From the NCBI GenBank assembly GCA_030042575.1, contig JASHZK010000301.1:1-9458 (forward strand): a stretch of 9,458 nt of DNA, read 5' to 3'. Shown one piece after another: positions 1 to 6,542 of the stretch. The notes under the pieces were generated by a model, which saw only the letters and a list, made by a program, of their open reading frames with translations, searched no databases and was not told the origin of the DNA. This DNA is from Acidimicrobiales bacterium (GTDB taxonomy: Bacteria > Actinomycetota > Acidimicrobiia > Acidimicrobiales > UBA8190). The translations under genes were made by a program, and so were the position numbers. Each line of letters starts with the position of its first letter. Position 1 is the stretch's first letter.

Positions 1-672
1 GGTGCGGGTGTCGCGCCGGGCGGCCACCGTTCGCCGGGTCGGGCGCCGGTGCTCGACCTCGGGGCGCTCGGGGCGAGCCGGCTTCTCGGCCACCTGCCAG
101 ACCCGCACGAAGCGCCCGGCGGCGGTGGCCGTCAGCAGGCCGAAGTACACCCACAGGGCGGGAACGAAGGCGGCGGTGTTCACGGCGCCGCAGATGAAGC
201 AGACGCCGATGAGGATGAAGCGCTCGGCCCGCTCCATGAGCCCGCCCTTGGCCGACAGCCCCAGCAGCTCGGCCTTGGCCCGCTGGTAGGAGATGAGCTG
301 GGTCACGGCCAGGATGGCCAACGGCACCAGGGCGGCCGTGCCGTGGTGGCGGACGACGAGATACCAGCCGACACCGCTCAAGATGGCAGCGTCGGCCAAG
401 CGGTCGGCCACCGAGTCGAAGAAGGCGCCGCGCACCGAAGCCGTGCCCGACACCTTGGCCACAGGCCCGTCGAAGAGGTCGGGCAATCCGGTGGGAAAGA
501 GCATGACGATGGCCCACACCAGGTGACCCGACGCCACCACCACGGCGGTGACGGCCGACATGACCAGACCCACCATGGTCAAGACGTCGGCGGTGACGTG
601 CAGGCGCACCAGCGCCCTTCCCACCGGCTGGGTGCTGCGGTCCACGGCGTGGCGCCAGCGGCCATCGAGCAT
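1..672 (-). CDS. pgsA: CDP-alcohol phosphatidyltransferase, PIP synthase (PgsA1) type, 3' end outside the window
   Basis: A membrane enzyme that transfers a phosphatidyl group from CDP-diacylglycerol to a polar alcohol. Resemblance to mycobacterial PgsA1 suggests inositol 1-phosphate as acceptor, giving phosphatidylinositol phosphate, the first step toward PI and PI-mannosides. The frame from ATG 672 is open for 224 codons to the window edge, so only the C-terminus is missing; mycobacterial PgsA1 is about 217 aa. The family signature DxxDGxxA(R)x8GxxxDxxxD is seen as D65, D68, G69, A72, G82, D86 and D90, but the usual Arg after A72 is Lys73. A second block, GGLMERAER (143–151), matches the PgsA1-type GGFxERxER region. 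Several hydrophobic segments fit a six-helix fold, followed by a very basic tail from about residue 195. A GGAGGA ribosome site nine bases upstream fixes the start. It is divergent from the EF-G2 gene. PGP synthase remains possible, but the second block favours PIP synthase. Confidence 0.85.
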   Translation of the reverse strand, partial: MLDGRWRHAVDRSTQPVGRALVRLHVTADVLTMVGLVMSAVTAVVVASGHLVWAIVMLFPTGLPDLFDGPVAKVSGTASVRGAFFDSVADRLADAAILSGVGWYLVVRHHGTAALVPLAILAVTQLISYQRAKAELLGLSAKGGLMERAERFILIGVCFICGAVNTAAFVPALWVYFGLLTATAAGRFVRVWQVAEKPARPERPEVEHRRPTRRTVAARRDTRT

Positions 673-681
673 GAGGTCAGT

Positions 682-687
682 TCCTCC
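682..687 (-). promoter_or_regulatory. Ribosome binding site of pgsA
   Basis: Read on the minus strand this is GGAGGA, nine bases before the ATG at 672. It is one of only two strong Shine-Dalgarno sequences in the window and decides the pgsA start. Confidence 0.8.
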
Positions 688-701
688 GGAGCTGTACCCC
701 G

Positions 702-707
702 AGCCTA
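702..707 (-). promoter_or_regulatory. Candidate -10 element for pgsA
   Basis: The minus strand reads TAGGCT, preceded by TGG, which makes an extended -10 (TGnTAnnnT). Transcription would start near 695 and give a leader of about 23 bases containing the GGAGGA site. No good -35 is seen. The hexamer lies in one arm of an 8-bp inverted repeat (702–709 with 741–748), so it could instead be part of an operator. Confidence 0.4.
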
Positions 708-742
708 CCAGGGCCTCTTCGCCCGACTACGGGAGCCACCGG

Positions 743-748
743 TAGGCT
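743..748 (+). promoter_or_regulatory. Candidate -10 element for the EF-G2 gene
   Basis: TAGGCT on the plus strand fits the TAnnnT pattern of high-GC actinobacterial promoters. A start near 755 would give a leader of about 43 bases with the Shine-Dalgarno at 784–790. A weak TTCGCC lies upstream at 718–723 with a long 19-base spacer. The same hexamer recurs on the minus strand at 702–707 and before npdG at 7209–7214. Confidence 0.35.
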
Positions 749-783
749 GCCTCAACCGGCGCCGGCCACGGCGCCTCACAGGG

Positions 784-790
784 GGAGGTG
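784..790 (+). promoter_or_regulatory. Ribosome binding site of the EF-G2 gene
   Basis: GGAGGTG is a seven-base match to the anti-Shine-Dalgarno, seven bases before TTG 798. It supports that unusual start codon, and the encoded N-terminus then leads straight into the conserved G domain. Confidence 0.8.
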
Positions 791-797
791 CGCCGAG

Positions 798-2855
798 TTG
801 TCGAGCTACCCGCCGTCCCGCATCCGCAACATCGCCCTGGTGGGGCACAACGGGGCGGGAAAGACGACGCTGGTCGAGGCGTTGCTGTTCGCCACCGGGG
901 CCACCAGCCGTCAAGGACGGGTCGAAGACGGCAACACGGTCAGCGACTTCGAACCCGAGGAGACCAAGCGTCATCTGTCGCTGTCACTGGCCATAGCCCC
1001 GGTCACGGTGGGCGATGTCAAGCTCAACCTGATCGACACCCCGGGCTACGCCGACTTCTTCGGTGAGGTGCGCGCCGCCTGCTCGGTGGCCGACCTGGTC
1101 GTGACGGTGGTGAGCGCGGTCGAGGGGGTGGAGGCGCAGACCGAGCTGGTGTGGTCGCTCGCCGCTGAGCTGGGCCTGCCCCGATTGGTCTTCGTCAACA
1201 AGCTGGACCGGGAGCGGGCCAGCTTCGACCGGACCCTGGCTGCCCTGCGCGACCGTTTCGGAGCCGGCATCGCCCCCCTGGAGCTGCCGGTGGGCGAGGA
1301 AGCCGGGTTCCGGGGGATCGCCGATCTGCTCACCGACCGCGCCATCTTCTACGAAGGAGCCAAGGCCACCACGGGAGCCATCCCCGACGACCTGGCCCAG
1401 CTCGAGCACCAGGTACGCGAGCAGCTGGTCGAGGGCATCGTCGTGGGTGACGACGCCCTGATGGAGCGGTACCTCGAGGGAGAGGTCCCCACCACCGAAG
1501 AGCTCGAGTCCACCCTGGCCGGCGGCCTGGCCCAGGGGCTGGTCTACCCCGTGGTGTGCGGTTCGTCGGCCACCGGGGTGGGCATCGACCGCCTGGCCAG
1601 CCTCCTGGCCGAGATCGCCCCGGCACCGGACGCCCGCCCGCCCGTGCCGGTGCGGGCCGGTGACTCCACCACCGAGGTGAGCGCCGATCCGTCGGGTCAG
1701 CCGCTGGCCCGGGTGTTCAAGACGGTGTCGGACCCCTACGTGGGCAAGATCTCGTTGCTCCGGGTGCTGTCGGGGACCATCCGTCCCGACACCGTGCTCA
1801 CGAACTCCCGCACCCATACCGACGAACGCCTGCACGTGCTCCAGCTGCTGCGGGGCAAGGAGACCGAACCGGTGTCCGAGGCCCAGGCGGGCGACATCGT
1901 GGCCGTGCCCAAGCTGTCGGACACGGCTACCGGTGACACCCTCGCCCCCAAGGGCACTCCGGTGGTCGTTCCGGCGCCGTCACCAGAGCCGGCCGTGCTG
2001 TCCATCGCCATCAAGCCCAAGTCCAAGGGTGACGAGGACAAGCTCATGACCGGGTTGCACCGGCTGCAGGAAGAAGACCCGGCTCTGGTGGTGGAGCGCA
2101 TCGACGAGACCCACCAGACGCTTCTGCGCGGCACCGGCGAGACGCACCTGGCCATCGCCTGCGAACGCCTGGCCCGGAAATTCGGGGTGGAGGTGGTCAC
2201 CGAAGAGGTGCTCGTGCCCTACCGGGAGACGATCACCAAGCCGGCCGAGGCCGAGGGGAAGTACAAGAAGCAGACCGGCGGCCACGGCCAGTTCGGGGTG
2301 GCCGACATCCGCCTCGCCCCTCTCGAACGGGGTGAGGGCTTCCACTTCGTCGACGAGGTGGTGGGCGGGGCCATCCCCAAGCAGTACATACCGGCGGTGG
2401 AGAAGGGGGTGGTGGAGGCCATGGGCCAGGGCGGGCCGAGGGGATACCCGGTGGTCGACGTGCAGGTCACCTGTTACGACGGCAAGTACCACCCGGTGGA
2501 CTCGTCGGAGATGAGCTTCAAGATGGCGGGATCGTTGGCCTTCAAGGAGGCGGTGGCCAAGGCCGACCCGGTGTTGCTCGAGCCGCTCAGCCGTCTCGAG
2601 GTCACGGTCCCCGCCTCCATGCAGGGCGACATCATGGGGGACCTGAACTCACGGCGCGGCCGGGTCCAGGGCACCGACACCATCGCCGCCTTCCAGGTGA
2701 TCACCGCCATCGTCCCCACCGCCGAGATCCAGCGCTACGCCGTCGACCTGCGCTCGCTCACCGGTGGCCGGGGACACTTCCGGGCCGAGCACGACCACTA
2801 CGACGTGGTGCCTCCCAACCTGGTGGACAAGCTGGTCAAAGCGAAACCCGAGTAG
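798..2855 (+). CDS. fusA2: Elongation factor G-like protein EF-G2 (FusA2 family)
   Basis: A translational GTPase paralogue of EF-G, 685 aa, of the family that includes mycobacterial FusA2 and Thermus EF-G-2; its cellular role is unsettled. The G domain has a P-loop GHNGAGKT (16–23), DTPGY (80–84), NKLD (134–137) and a G5-like CGSSATG (254–260). Two departures from housekeeping EF-G are visible. The switch I region reads EETKRHLSLSLA with no RGITI block, and the catalytic His of DTPGH is Tyr84. Domain II spans about 300–400 and domain III about 400–480. Domain IV starts near QTGGHGQFG (492–500) and includes HPVDSSEMSFK (565–575). Domain V follows from about residue 594 and the protein ends in the family's LTGGRGHFRAEH tail. 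The start is TTG, chosen by its strong ribosome site. All five domains are intact, so it is not a pseudogene. It probably does not replace the main fusA, expected elsewhere near rpsL/rpsG/tuf. It ends 21 bp from the convergent HIT gene. Confidence 0.93.
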   Translation: MSSYPPSRIRNIALVGHNGAGKTTLVEALLFATGATSRQGRVEDGNTVSDFEPEETKRHLSLSLAIAPVTVGDVKLNLIDTPGYADFFGEVRAACSVADLVVTVVSAVEGVEAQTELVWSLAAELGLPRLVFVNKLDRERASFDRTLAALRDRFGAGIAPLELPVGEEAGFRGIADLLTDRAIFYEGAKATTGAIPDDLAQLEHQVREQLVEGIVVGDDALMERYLEGEVPTTEELESTLAGGLAQGLVYPVVCGSSATGVGIDRLASLLAEIAPAPDARPPVPVRAGDSTTEVSADPSGQPLARVFKTVSDPYVGKISLLRVLSGTIRPDTVLTNSRTHTDERLHVLQLLRGKETEPVSEAQAGDIVAVPKLSDTATGDTLAPKGTPVVVPAPSPEPAVLSIAIKPKSKGDEDKLMTGLHRLQEEDPALVVERIDETHQTLLRGTGETHLAIACERLARKFGVEVVTEEVLVPYRETITKPAEAEGKYKKQTGGHGQFGVADIRLAPLERGEGFHFVDEVVGGAIPKQYIPAVEKGVVEAMGQGGPRGYPVVDVQVTCYDGKYHPVDSSEMSFKMAGSLAFKEAVAKADPVLLEPLSRLEVTVPASMQGDIMGDLNSRRGRVQGTDTIAAFQVITAIVPTAEIQRYAVDLRSLTGGRGHFRAEHDHYDVVPPNLVDKLVKAKPE

Positions 2856-2862
2856 GGCCCGC

Positions 2863-2876
2863 CCGGCCCCGGCCGG
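2863..2876. terminator. GC hairpin between convergent genes, possible bidirectional terminator
   Basis: CCGGCC and GGCCGG form a perfect 6-bp inverted repeat separated by two bases; realistically five pairs with a four-base loop. It fills most of the 21-bp gap between the EF-G2 stop (2853–2855) and the HIT stop (2877–2879). There is no T-run on either side, so its action as an intrinsic terminator is uncertain. Confidence 0.35.
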
Positions 2877-3410
2877 TCACCCGCCCGGGGGCCAGGCGTC
2901 GTGCAGGCGCCTCCAGCTGGCATCGAGCGACTCGGGGATGACCCTCGCCCCGGCCACCGTGGTCATGAAATTGGTGTCCCCCGACCAACGGGGCAGCACG
3001 TGGAGATGCACGTGCTTGGGGATCCCCGCTCCGGCGGCGCGCCCCAAGTTGGCGCCCATGTTGAGCCCGTCGGGCTCGTAGGCGACGGTGATCGCCCTCA
3101 GGGCGGCCCGGGTGGCGGCCCACAGCGAAGCCGACTCCTCGGTGTCGAGCTGGTCGAGCCCCTCGACATGGCGGACCGGCATGACGAGCAGGTGGCCGCT
3201 GGCGTAGGGATAAGCGTTGAGCACGGCGAAGCTGAGCTCGTCGCGCCACACCATGCCGTTGTCGGCCGACGGTGGCCCGCTGGAGACGATGCGGCAGAAG
3301 ACGCACTGCCCGCCTCGGTAGCTGCCCGGATCGCCGGTCGCCCGCTCGGCGGCGCTGGCGGCCTGGACGTACTCGTGGCGCCATCCCGCCCACAGCTGCT
3401 CCAGGCTCAT
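2877..3410 (-). CDS. HIT-family protein, probable Ap4A phosphorylase/hydrolase (Rv2613c-like)
   Basis: A histidine-triad nucleotide-binding enzyme of 177 aa that probably splits diadenosine tetraphosphate (Ap4A) or a related dinucleotide. The mycobacterial protein at the same position next to thrS, Rv2613c, is reported as an Ap4A phosphorylase. The triad HVHLHV is at 133–138 with H135 as the expected nucleophile, followed by LPRW and GDTNF as in that family. The conserved block NAYPYASGHLLVMPVR is at 65–80. The N-terminus LEQLWAGWRHEYV (3–15) resembles the Rv2613c N-terminus and supports ATG 3410. CxxC at 36–39 may bind a metal. Where I recall Rv2613c having GGSL before the triad, this protein has GAGI (127–130), more like generic HIT hydrolases, so phosphorylase versus hydrolase is open. 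It is last of the run npdG–mshC–thrS–HIT, 25 bases after thrS. Confidence 0.88.
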   Translation of the reverse strand: MSLEQLWAGWRHEYVQAASAAERATGDPGSYRGGQCVFCRIVSSGPPSADNGMVWRDELSFAVLNAYPYASGHLLVMPVRHVEGLDQLDTEESASLWAATRAALRAITVAYEPDGLNMGANLGRAAGAGIPKHVHLHVLPRWSGDTNFMTTVAGARVIPESLDASWRRLHDAWPPGG

Positions 3411-3411
3411 C

Positions 3412-3425
3412 GATCGGCTTCGATC
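3412..3425 (-). other. Short hairpin immediately before the HIT start codon
   Basis: On the minus strand GATCG-AAGC-CGATC gives a perfect 5-bp stem with a four-base loop, one base before ATG 3410. The nearest purine-rich motif (GGAG, 3432–3429) lies about 18 bases upstream, too far for normal spacing. Folding of this hairpin could shorten that distance, or it could hinder initiation unless ribosomes arrive from thrS. Confidence 0.3.
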
Positions 3426-3435
3426 CTGCTCCGGG

Positions 3436-5427
3436 TCATCTGTGGGCGGAGACCTCGGCCAACACCGAGTCGACGAATCCCTGCAGGGGAACCCCGCGCT
3501 CGGGGCGCTCGGCACCCCGACGGTTGACCCCCACGGTGGCGGCGGCCACGTCGTCGTCGCCCACCACCACCACGAAGGGGACCTTGTCGAGCTTGCGGCG
3601 GCGGATGCGGGCCCCGAGCGGCTCGTCGGCCCGGTCGAGCTCGACCCGCAGGCCGGCGCCGGCACAGGCGTCGAGGACCTTGTACCCGTAGTCGTGGTGG
3701 TCGTGGCGCACGGGCAGGACCGCCACCTGCACCGGCATCAACCAGGCGGGCAGTGCCCCGGCATAGTGCTCGAGCAGGATGGCGAAGAAACGCTCCACGG
3801 AGCCGAACAGGGCCCGGTGGATCATGACCGGTCGATGGCGGGCGTTGTCCGCCCCCACGTACTCCAGTCCGAAGCGCTGTGGCTCCTGGAAGTCGAGCTG
3901 GATGGTGGAGACCTGCCAGTACCGGCCGATGGCGTCGCGGGCCTGCACGGAGATCTTGGGCCCGTAGAAGGCCCCACCGCCCTGGTCCAGCACCGTCTTC
4001 AGGCCCATGTGCTCGGCGGCCGAGCTCAGGGCCTCGGTGGCCCGCTCCCACTCCTGGTCGGTGCCCACCGCCTTGTCCCGGGGTTTGGTGGACAGCTCCA
4101 GGTAGAAGTCCTCCAATCCGAAGTCCCGCAACAGGTCGAGCACGAAGCGGGCCACCGACTGCAGCTCCTGCTCCATCTGGTCGGCGGTGCAGAAGATGTG
4201 CGAGTCGTCCTGGGTCATGCCCCGCACCCGGGTGAGCCCGTGCACCACGCCGGACTTCTCGTAGCGGTAGACGCTGCCGAACTCGAACAGCCGCAGGGGC
4301 AACTCCCGGTAGGAACGCTGGCGGCTGCGGTAGATGAGGATGTGGTACGGACAGTTCATGGGCTTGACGTAGTAGGGATGGCCCTCGTCGAGCTCCATGG
4401 CCGGGAACATGCCCTCGGCGAACCAGTCCAGGTGTCCGGAGGTGGCGAACAGCTCGCCCTTGGCGATGTGCGGCGTGTAGACGAACTCATAACCCGATTC
4501 GGCGTGCCGTCGCCGCGCATAGTCCTCCATGAGGCGGCGCACCGTGCCCCCCTTGGGGTGGAACACGGGCAGTCCGGAGCCGATCTCGGTGGGAAAGGAG
4601 AACAGGTCGAGCTCGGCTCCCAGGCGCCGGTGATCACGCCGTTCCGCCTCCTCCAGGCGATGGAGGTAGTCGGCCAGCGCCTTGTCCGACTCCCAGGCGG
4701 TGCCGTAGATGCGCTGGAGCTGCGGCCGCTTCTCGTCACCGCGCCAGTAGGCGCCTGCCACCCGAAGAAGCTTGAAGTGCCCCAGCCTGCCCGTCGACGG
4801 CACGTGGGGCCCCCGGCACAGGTCGACGAAGCCACTTTCCCCGCCGGCGCCCGGGTTCCGGTACACGCTCAGGACCGTCCCCGGGGCCATGTCACCGGCG
4901 GCTTCAGCCCCGAGAGCGGCGTCGGAGCCGACACCCTCGATGATCTCGCGCTTGAAAGGCTGATCGGCGAAGATCTCGAGCCCCTCTTCCAGGCTGTGCT
5001 CTTGGCGCACGAAGGACTGGTCGCTGGCCACGATCCTGCGCATCTCCTCCTCGATGCGGGCCAGGTCCTCCTGAGAGAAGGTGGTCCCGCCGGGCAGGGC
5101 GAAGTCGTAGTAGAAGCCGTCCTCGATGGCGGGGCCGATGGCGTAGCTCGCCCCCGGCCACAGGCGCAGCACGGCCTGGGCCAGCACGTGGGCCGTCGAG
5201 TGCCGCAGCACGGTGCGCCCGGCTTCGGAGTCGGCGGTGACGACCGACACCTCGGCCCCGTCGGGCAGGGGCCGCCCGAGATCGACCTCGGCTCCGTCCA
5301 CCACGGCCGCCACCGCCGCCTGCGCCAGCCGCCTGCCCACCGCCCCGGCCAGATCGCCAGCGGTGGCGCCGGCGGGAAGTGTGCGCCGGGAACCGTCGGG
5401 GAGACGGACCGTGATCTGGGCAGGCAT
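3436..5427 (-). CDS. thrS: Threonyl-tRNA synthetase
   Basis: Cytoplasmic class II aminoacyl-tRNA synthetase, 663 aa, charging tRNA-Thr via threonyl-AMP. All domains are present. A TGS domain spans 1–62. The editing domain has HxxxH (H76, H80) and CRGPH (C204, H208). The catalytic core has motif 2 VYRYEKSG (386–393), MTQDDSHIFC (404–413) and DQGGGAFYGPKI (481–492). The C-terminal anticodon-binding domain runs from about 562 to 663 and includes VVVVGDDDV (619–627). Zinc ligands expected from the E. coli enzyme (C334, H385, H511) correspond to C359, H410 and H537. ATG 5427 lies two bases after the mshC stop. The typical N-terminus ITVRLPDGS supports it, yet there is no Shine-Dalgarno, so translation probably depends on coupling to mshC. 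The editing site looks intact, so no separate deacylase need be invoked. HIT follows after 25 bases, as in mycobacteria. Confidence 0.98.
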   Translation of the reverse strand: MPAQITVRLPDGSRRTLPAGATAGDLAGAVGRRLAQAAVAAVVDGAEVDLGRPLPDGAEVSVVTADSEAGRTVLRHSTAHVLAQAVLRLWPGASYAIGPAIEDGFYYDFALPGGTTFSQEDLARIEEEMRRIVASDQSFVRQEHSLEEGLEIFADQPFKREIIEGVGSDAALGAEAAGDMAPGTVLSVYRNPGAGGESGFVDLCRGPHVPSTGRLGHFKLLRVAGAYWRGDEKRPQLQRIYGTAWESDKALADYLHRLEEAERRDHRRLGAELDLFSFPTEIGSGLPVFHPKGGTVRRLMEDYARRRHAESGYEFVYTPHIAKGELFATSGHLDWFAEGMFPAMELDEGHPYYVKPMNCPYHILIYRSRQRSYRELPLRLFEFGSVYRYEKSGVVHGLTRVRGMTQDDSHIFCTADQMEQELQSVARFVLDLLRDFGLEDFYLELSTKPRDKAVGTDQEWERATEALSSAAEHMGLKTVLDQGGGAFYGPKISVQARDAIGRYWQVSTIQLDFQEPQRFGLEYVGADNARHRPVMIHRALFGSVERFFAILLEHYAGALPAWLMPVQVAVLPVRHDHHDYGYKVLDACAGAGLRVELDRADEPLGARIRRRKLDKVPFVVVVGDDDVAAATVGVNRRGAERPERGVPLQGFVDSVLAEVSAHR

Positions 5428-5432
5428 CGTCA
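5428..5432 (-). promoter_or_regulatory. Translational coupling junction mshC–thrS
   Basis: The minus strand reads TGA, two bases, then the thrS ATG at 5427. The preceding 20 bases contain no purine-rich ribosome site. Reinitiation by ribosomes finishing mshC is the simplest way to translate thrS from a shared transcript. Confidence 0.5.
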
Positions 5433-6542
5433 AAGGGTAATGCCGAGCAGTTGCGCGGCGGCCGAGACCCCGGCACCGGAAGCGGCGGCCTCGTCCAGGG
5501 CCACCAGGGCCTCGGGGGCGTCGAGGTCGTCGTCGAGCCGCGCTCGCACCGCCTGCAGCCCTCCGTCGCCTCGGCCGGCCGCCCGCCACCGGGCCAGGCG
5601 TTCGGCGGCGACATGCAGCTCGGCGTCGTCCCAGTCCCAATCGCTGCGGTAGTGATGGGCGAGCAGCGTGACACGAATCGCAGCCGGCTCCCATTCCTTG
5701 AGCAGGTCGCCGACGAACACGAGGTTGCCGAGCGACTTCGCCATCTTCCTCCCGTCCAGTCCGACCATGCCCACGTGCATCCAGTGCCGGGAGAAGGTCG
5801 ACCCGGTCACCGACTCCGACTGGGCCGCCTCACACTCGTGGTGGGGGAAGATCAGGTCGGTACCCCCCCCGTGCAGGTCGACGGTGGTACCGAGCTCCCG
5901 CATGGCCAGCGCCGAGCACTCGACGTGCCATCCCGGTCGTCCCCTGCCCCAGCGCGACTCCCAAGCCGGCTCGTCCGGGGCCGAGGGCTGCCACAGGACG
6001 AAGTCGAGCGGGTCGCGCTTGTCGGGGTCGTCGGGCCTGCCGCCCCGCTCACCGGCCAAGCGGAGCATCTCGGCCCGAGGCAGGTGGCTGAGCTGCCCGA
6101 ACCGGCCGAAGCTGGCCACTTCGAAGTAGACGGAGCCCCCCGCTTCGTAGGCGTGGCCGCTGTCCATGACGGCGCCCACCAGCGACAGGATCTCGGGGAT
6201 GGCCGAGGTCGCCCGCGGCTCGCTGGCCACCGGGAGCAGGTTGAGGGCGGCCATGTGCGAATCGAACCGGGCCATCTCCTCGGCGGCCAGATCCAGGTAG
6301 TGGACACCGAGCTCGCGGGCCTTGCGCAGGATGTCGTCGTCCACGTCGGTGACGTTGCGCACCAGCTTGGGCCGGTACCCGGCGTCGATGAGCCGACGTT
6401 GCAGGACGTCGTAGGCCAGGAAGACCTGGGCGTGTCCCATGTGGGCGGCGTCGTAGGGCGTGATGCCGCAGCAGTACAGCGACACCTCCGGCCCCGGTTC
6501 GAATGCAACGAGCTGGCGCCGGGCCGTGTCGTACAGGCGCAT
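5430..6542 (-). CDS. mshC: MshC: L-cysteine:glucosaminyl-inositol ligase (mycothiol synthesis), CysRS homologue
   Basis: An ATP-dependent ligase that activates cysteine as cysteinyl-AMP and joins it to GlcN-inositol, the third committed step to mycothiol. At 370 aa it lacks the anticodon-binding part of CysRS (usually about 460 aa). MshC-type signatures are CGITPYDAAHMGH (25–37; CysRS has CGPTVYD), ERGGRPDDPDKRDPLD (165–180) and HVGMVGLDGRKMAKS (256–270). The C-terminal DDDLDAPEALVALDEA (337–352) matches the end of known MshC. The zinc site is C25, C209 and H234. Two oddities are visible. The block HHECEAAQSE (234–243) keeps the Glu at 238 that is a zinc ligand in CysRS, and the signature loop is KMAKS rather than KMSKS. 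ATG 6542 lies two bases after the npdG stop without a Shine-Dalgarno. A GTG/ATG further upstream would run into npdG. The protein is shorter than the 414-aa mycobacterial enzyme, having a reduced N-terminus and C-terminal helices. Confidence 0.88.
   Translation of the reverse strand: MRLYDTARRQLVAFEPGPEVSLYCCGITPYDAAHMGHAQVFLAYDVLQRRLIDAGYRPKLVRNVTDVDDDILRKARELGVHYLDLAAEEMARFDSHMAALNLLPVASEPRATSAIPEILSLVGAVMDSGHAYEAGGSVYFEVASFGRFGQLSHLPRAEMLRLAGERGGRPDDPDKRDPLDFVLWQPSAPDEPAWESRWGRGRPGWHVECSALAMRELGTTVDLHGGGTDLIFPHHECEAAQSESVTGSTFSRHWMHVGMVGLDGRKMAKSLGNLVFVGDLLKEWEPAAIRVTLLAHHYRSDWDWDDAELHVAAERLARWRAAGRGDGGLQAVRARLDDDLDAPEALVALDEAAASGAGVSAAAQLLGITL

Noticed and set aside
49..996. 315-codon plus-strand frame across pgsA, the intergenic gap and the start of EF-G2
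   Set aside because: It overlaps two well-supported genes in the wrong frame, crosses a promoter region, and has a His/Gly/Gln-rich translation typical of antisense to hydrophobic segments.
798..2855. The main translational elongation factor G
   Set aside because: It lacks DTPGH and the RGITI block and is not next to rpsL, rpsG or tuf. Sequence features match the EF-G2 subgroup.
5428..5460. T-box or attenuator leader before thrS
   Set aside because: Only two bases separate mshC and thrS, so there is no room for a leader RNA, and no T-box-like sequence is seen.
3442..5652. 736-codon plus-strand open frame antisense to thrS and the end of mshC
   Set aside because: It mirrors the thrS codons. 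GC-rich third positions suppress stops on the opposite strand. The translation is low-complexity (rich in V, L, G, H) and matches no family, while thrS is complete with all catalytic residues.
5430..6542. Cysteinyl-tRNA synthetase as the identity of this gene
   Set aside because: It has CGITPYD instead of CGPTVYD, and a C-terminus matching MshC. At 370 aa it has no anticodon-binding domain. CysRS is kept only as the less likely alternative.
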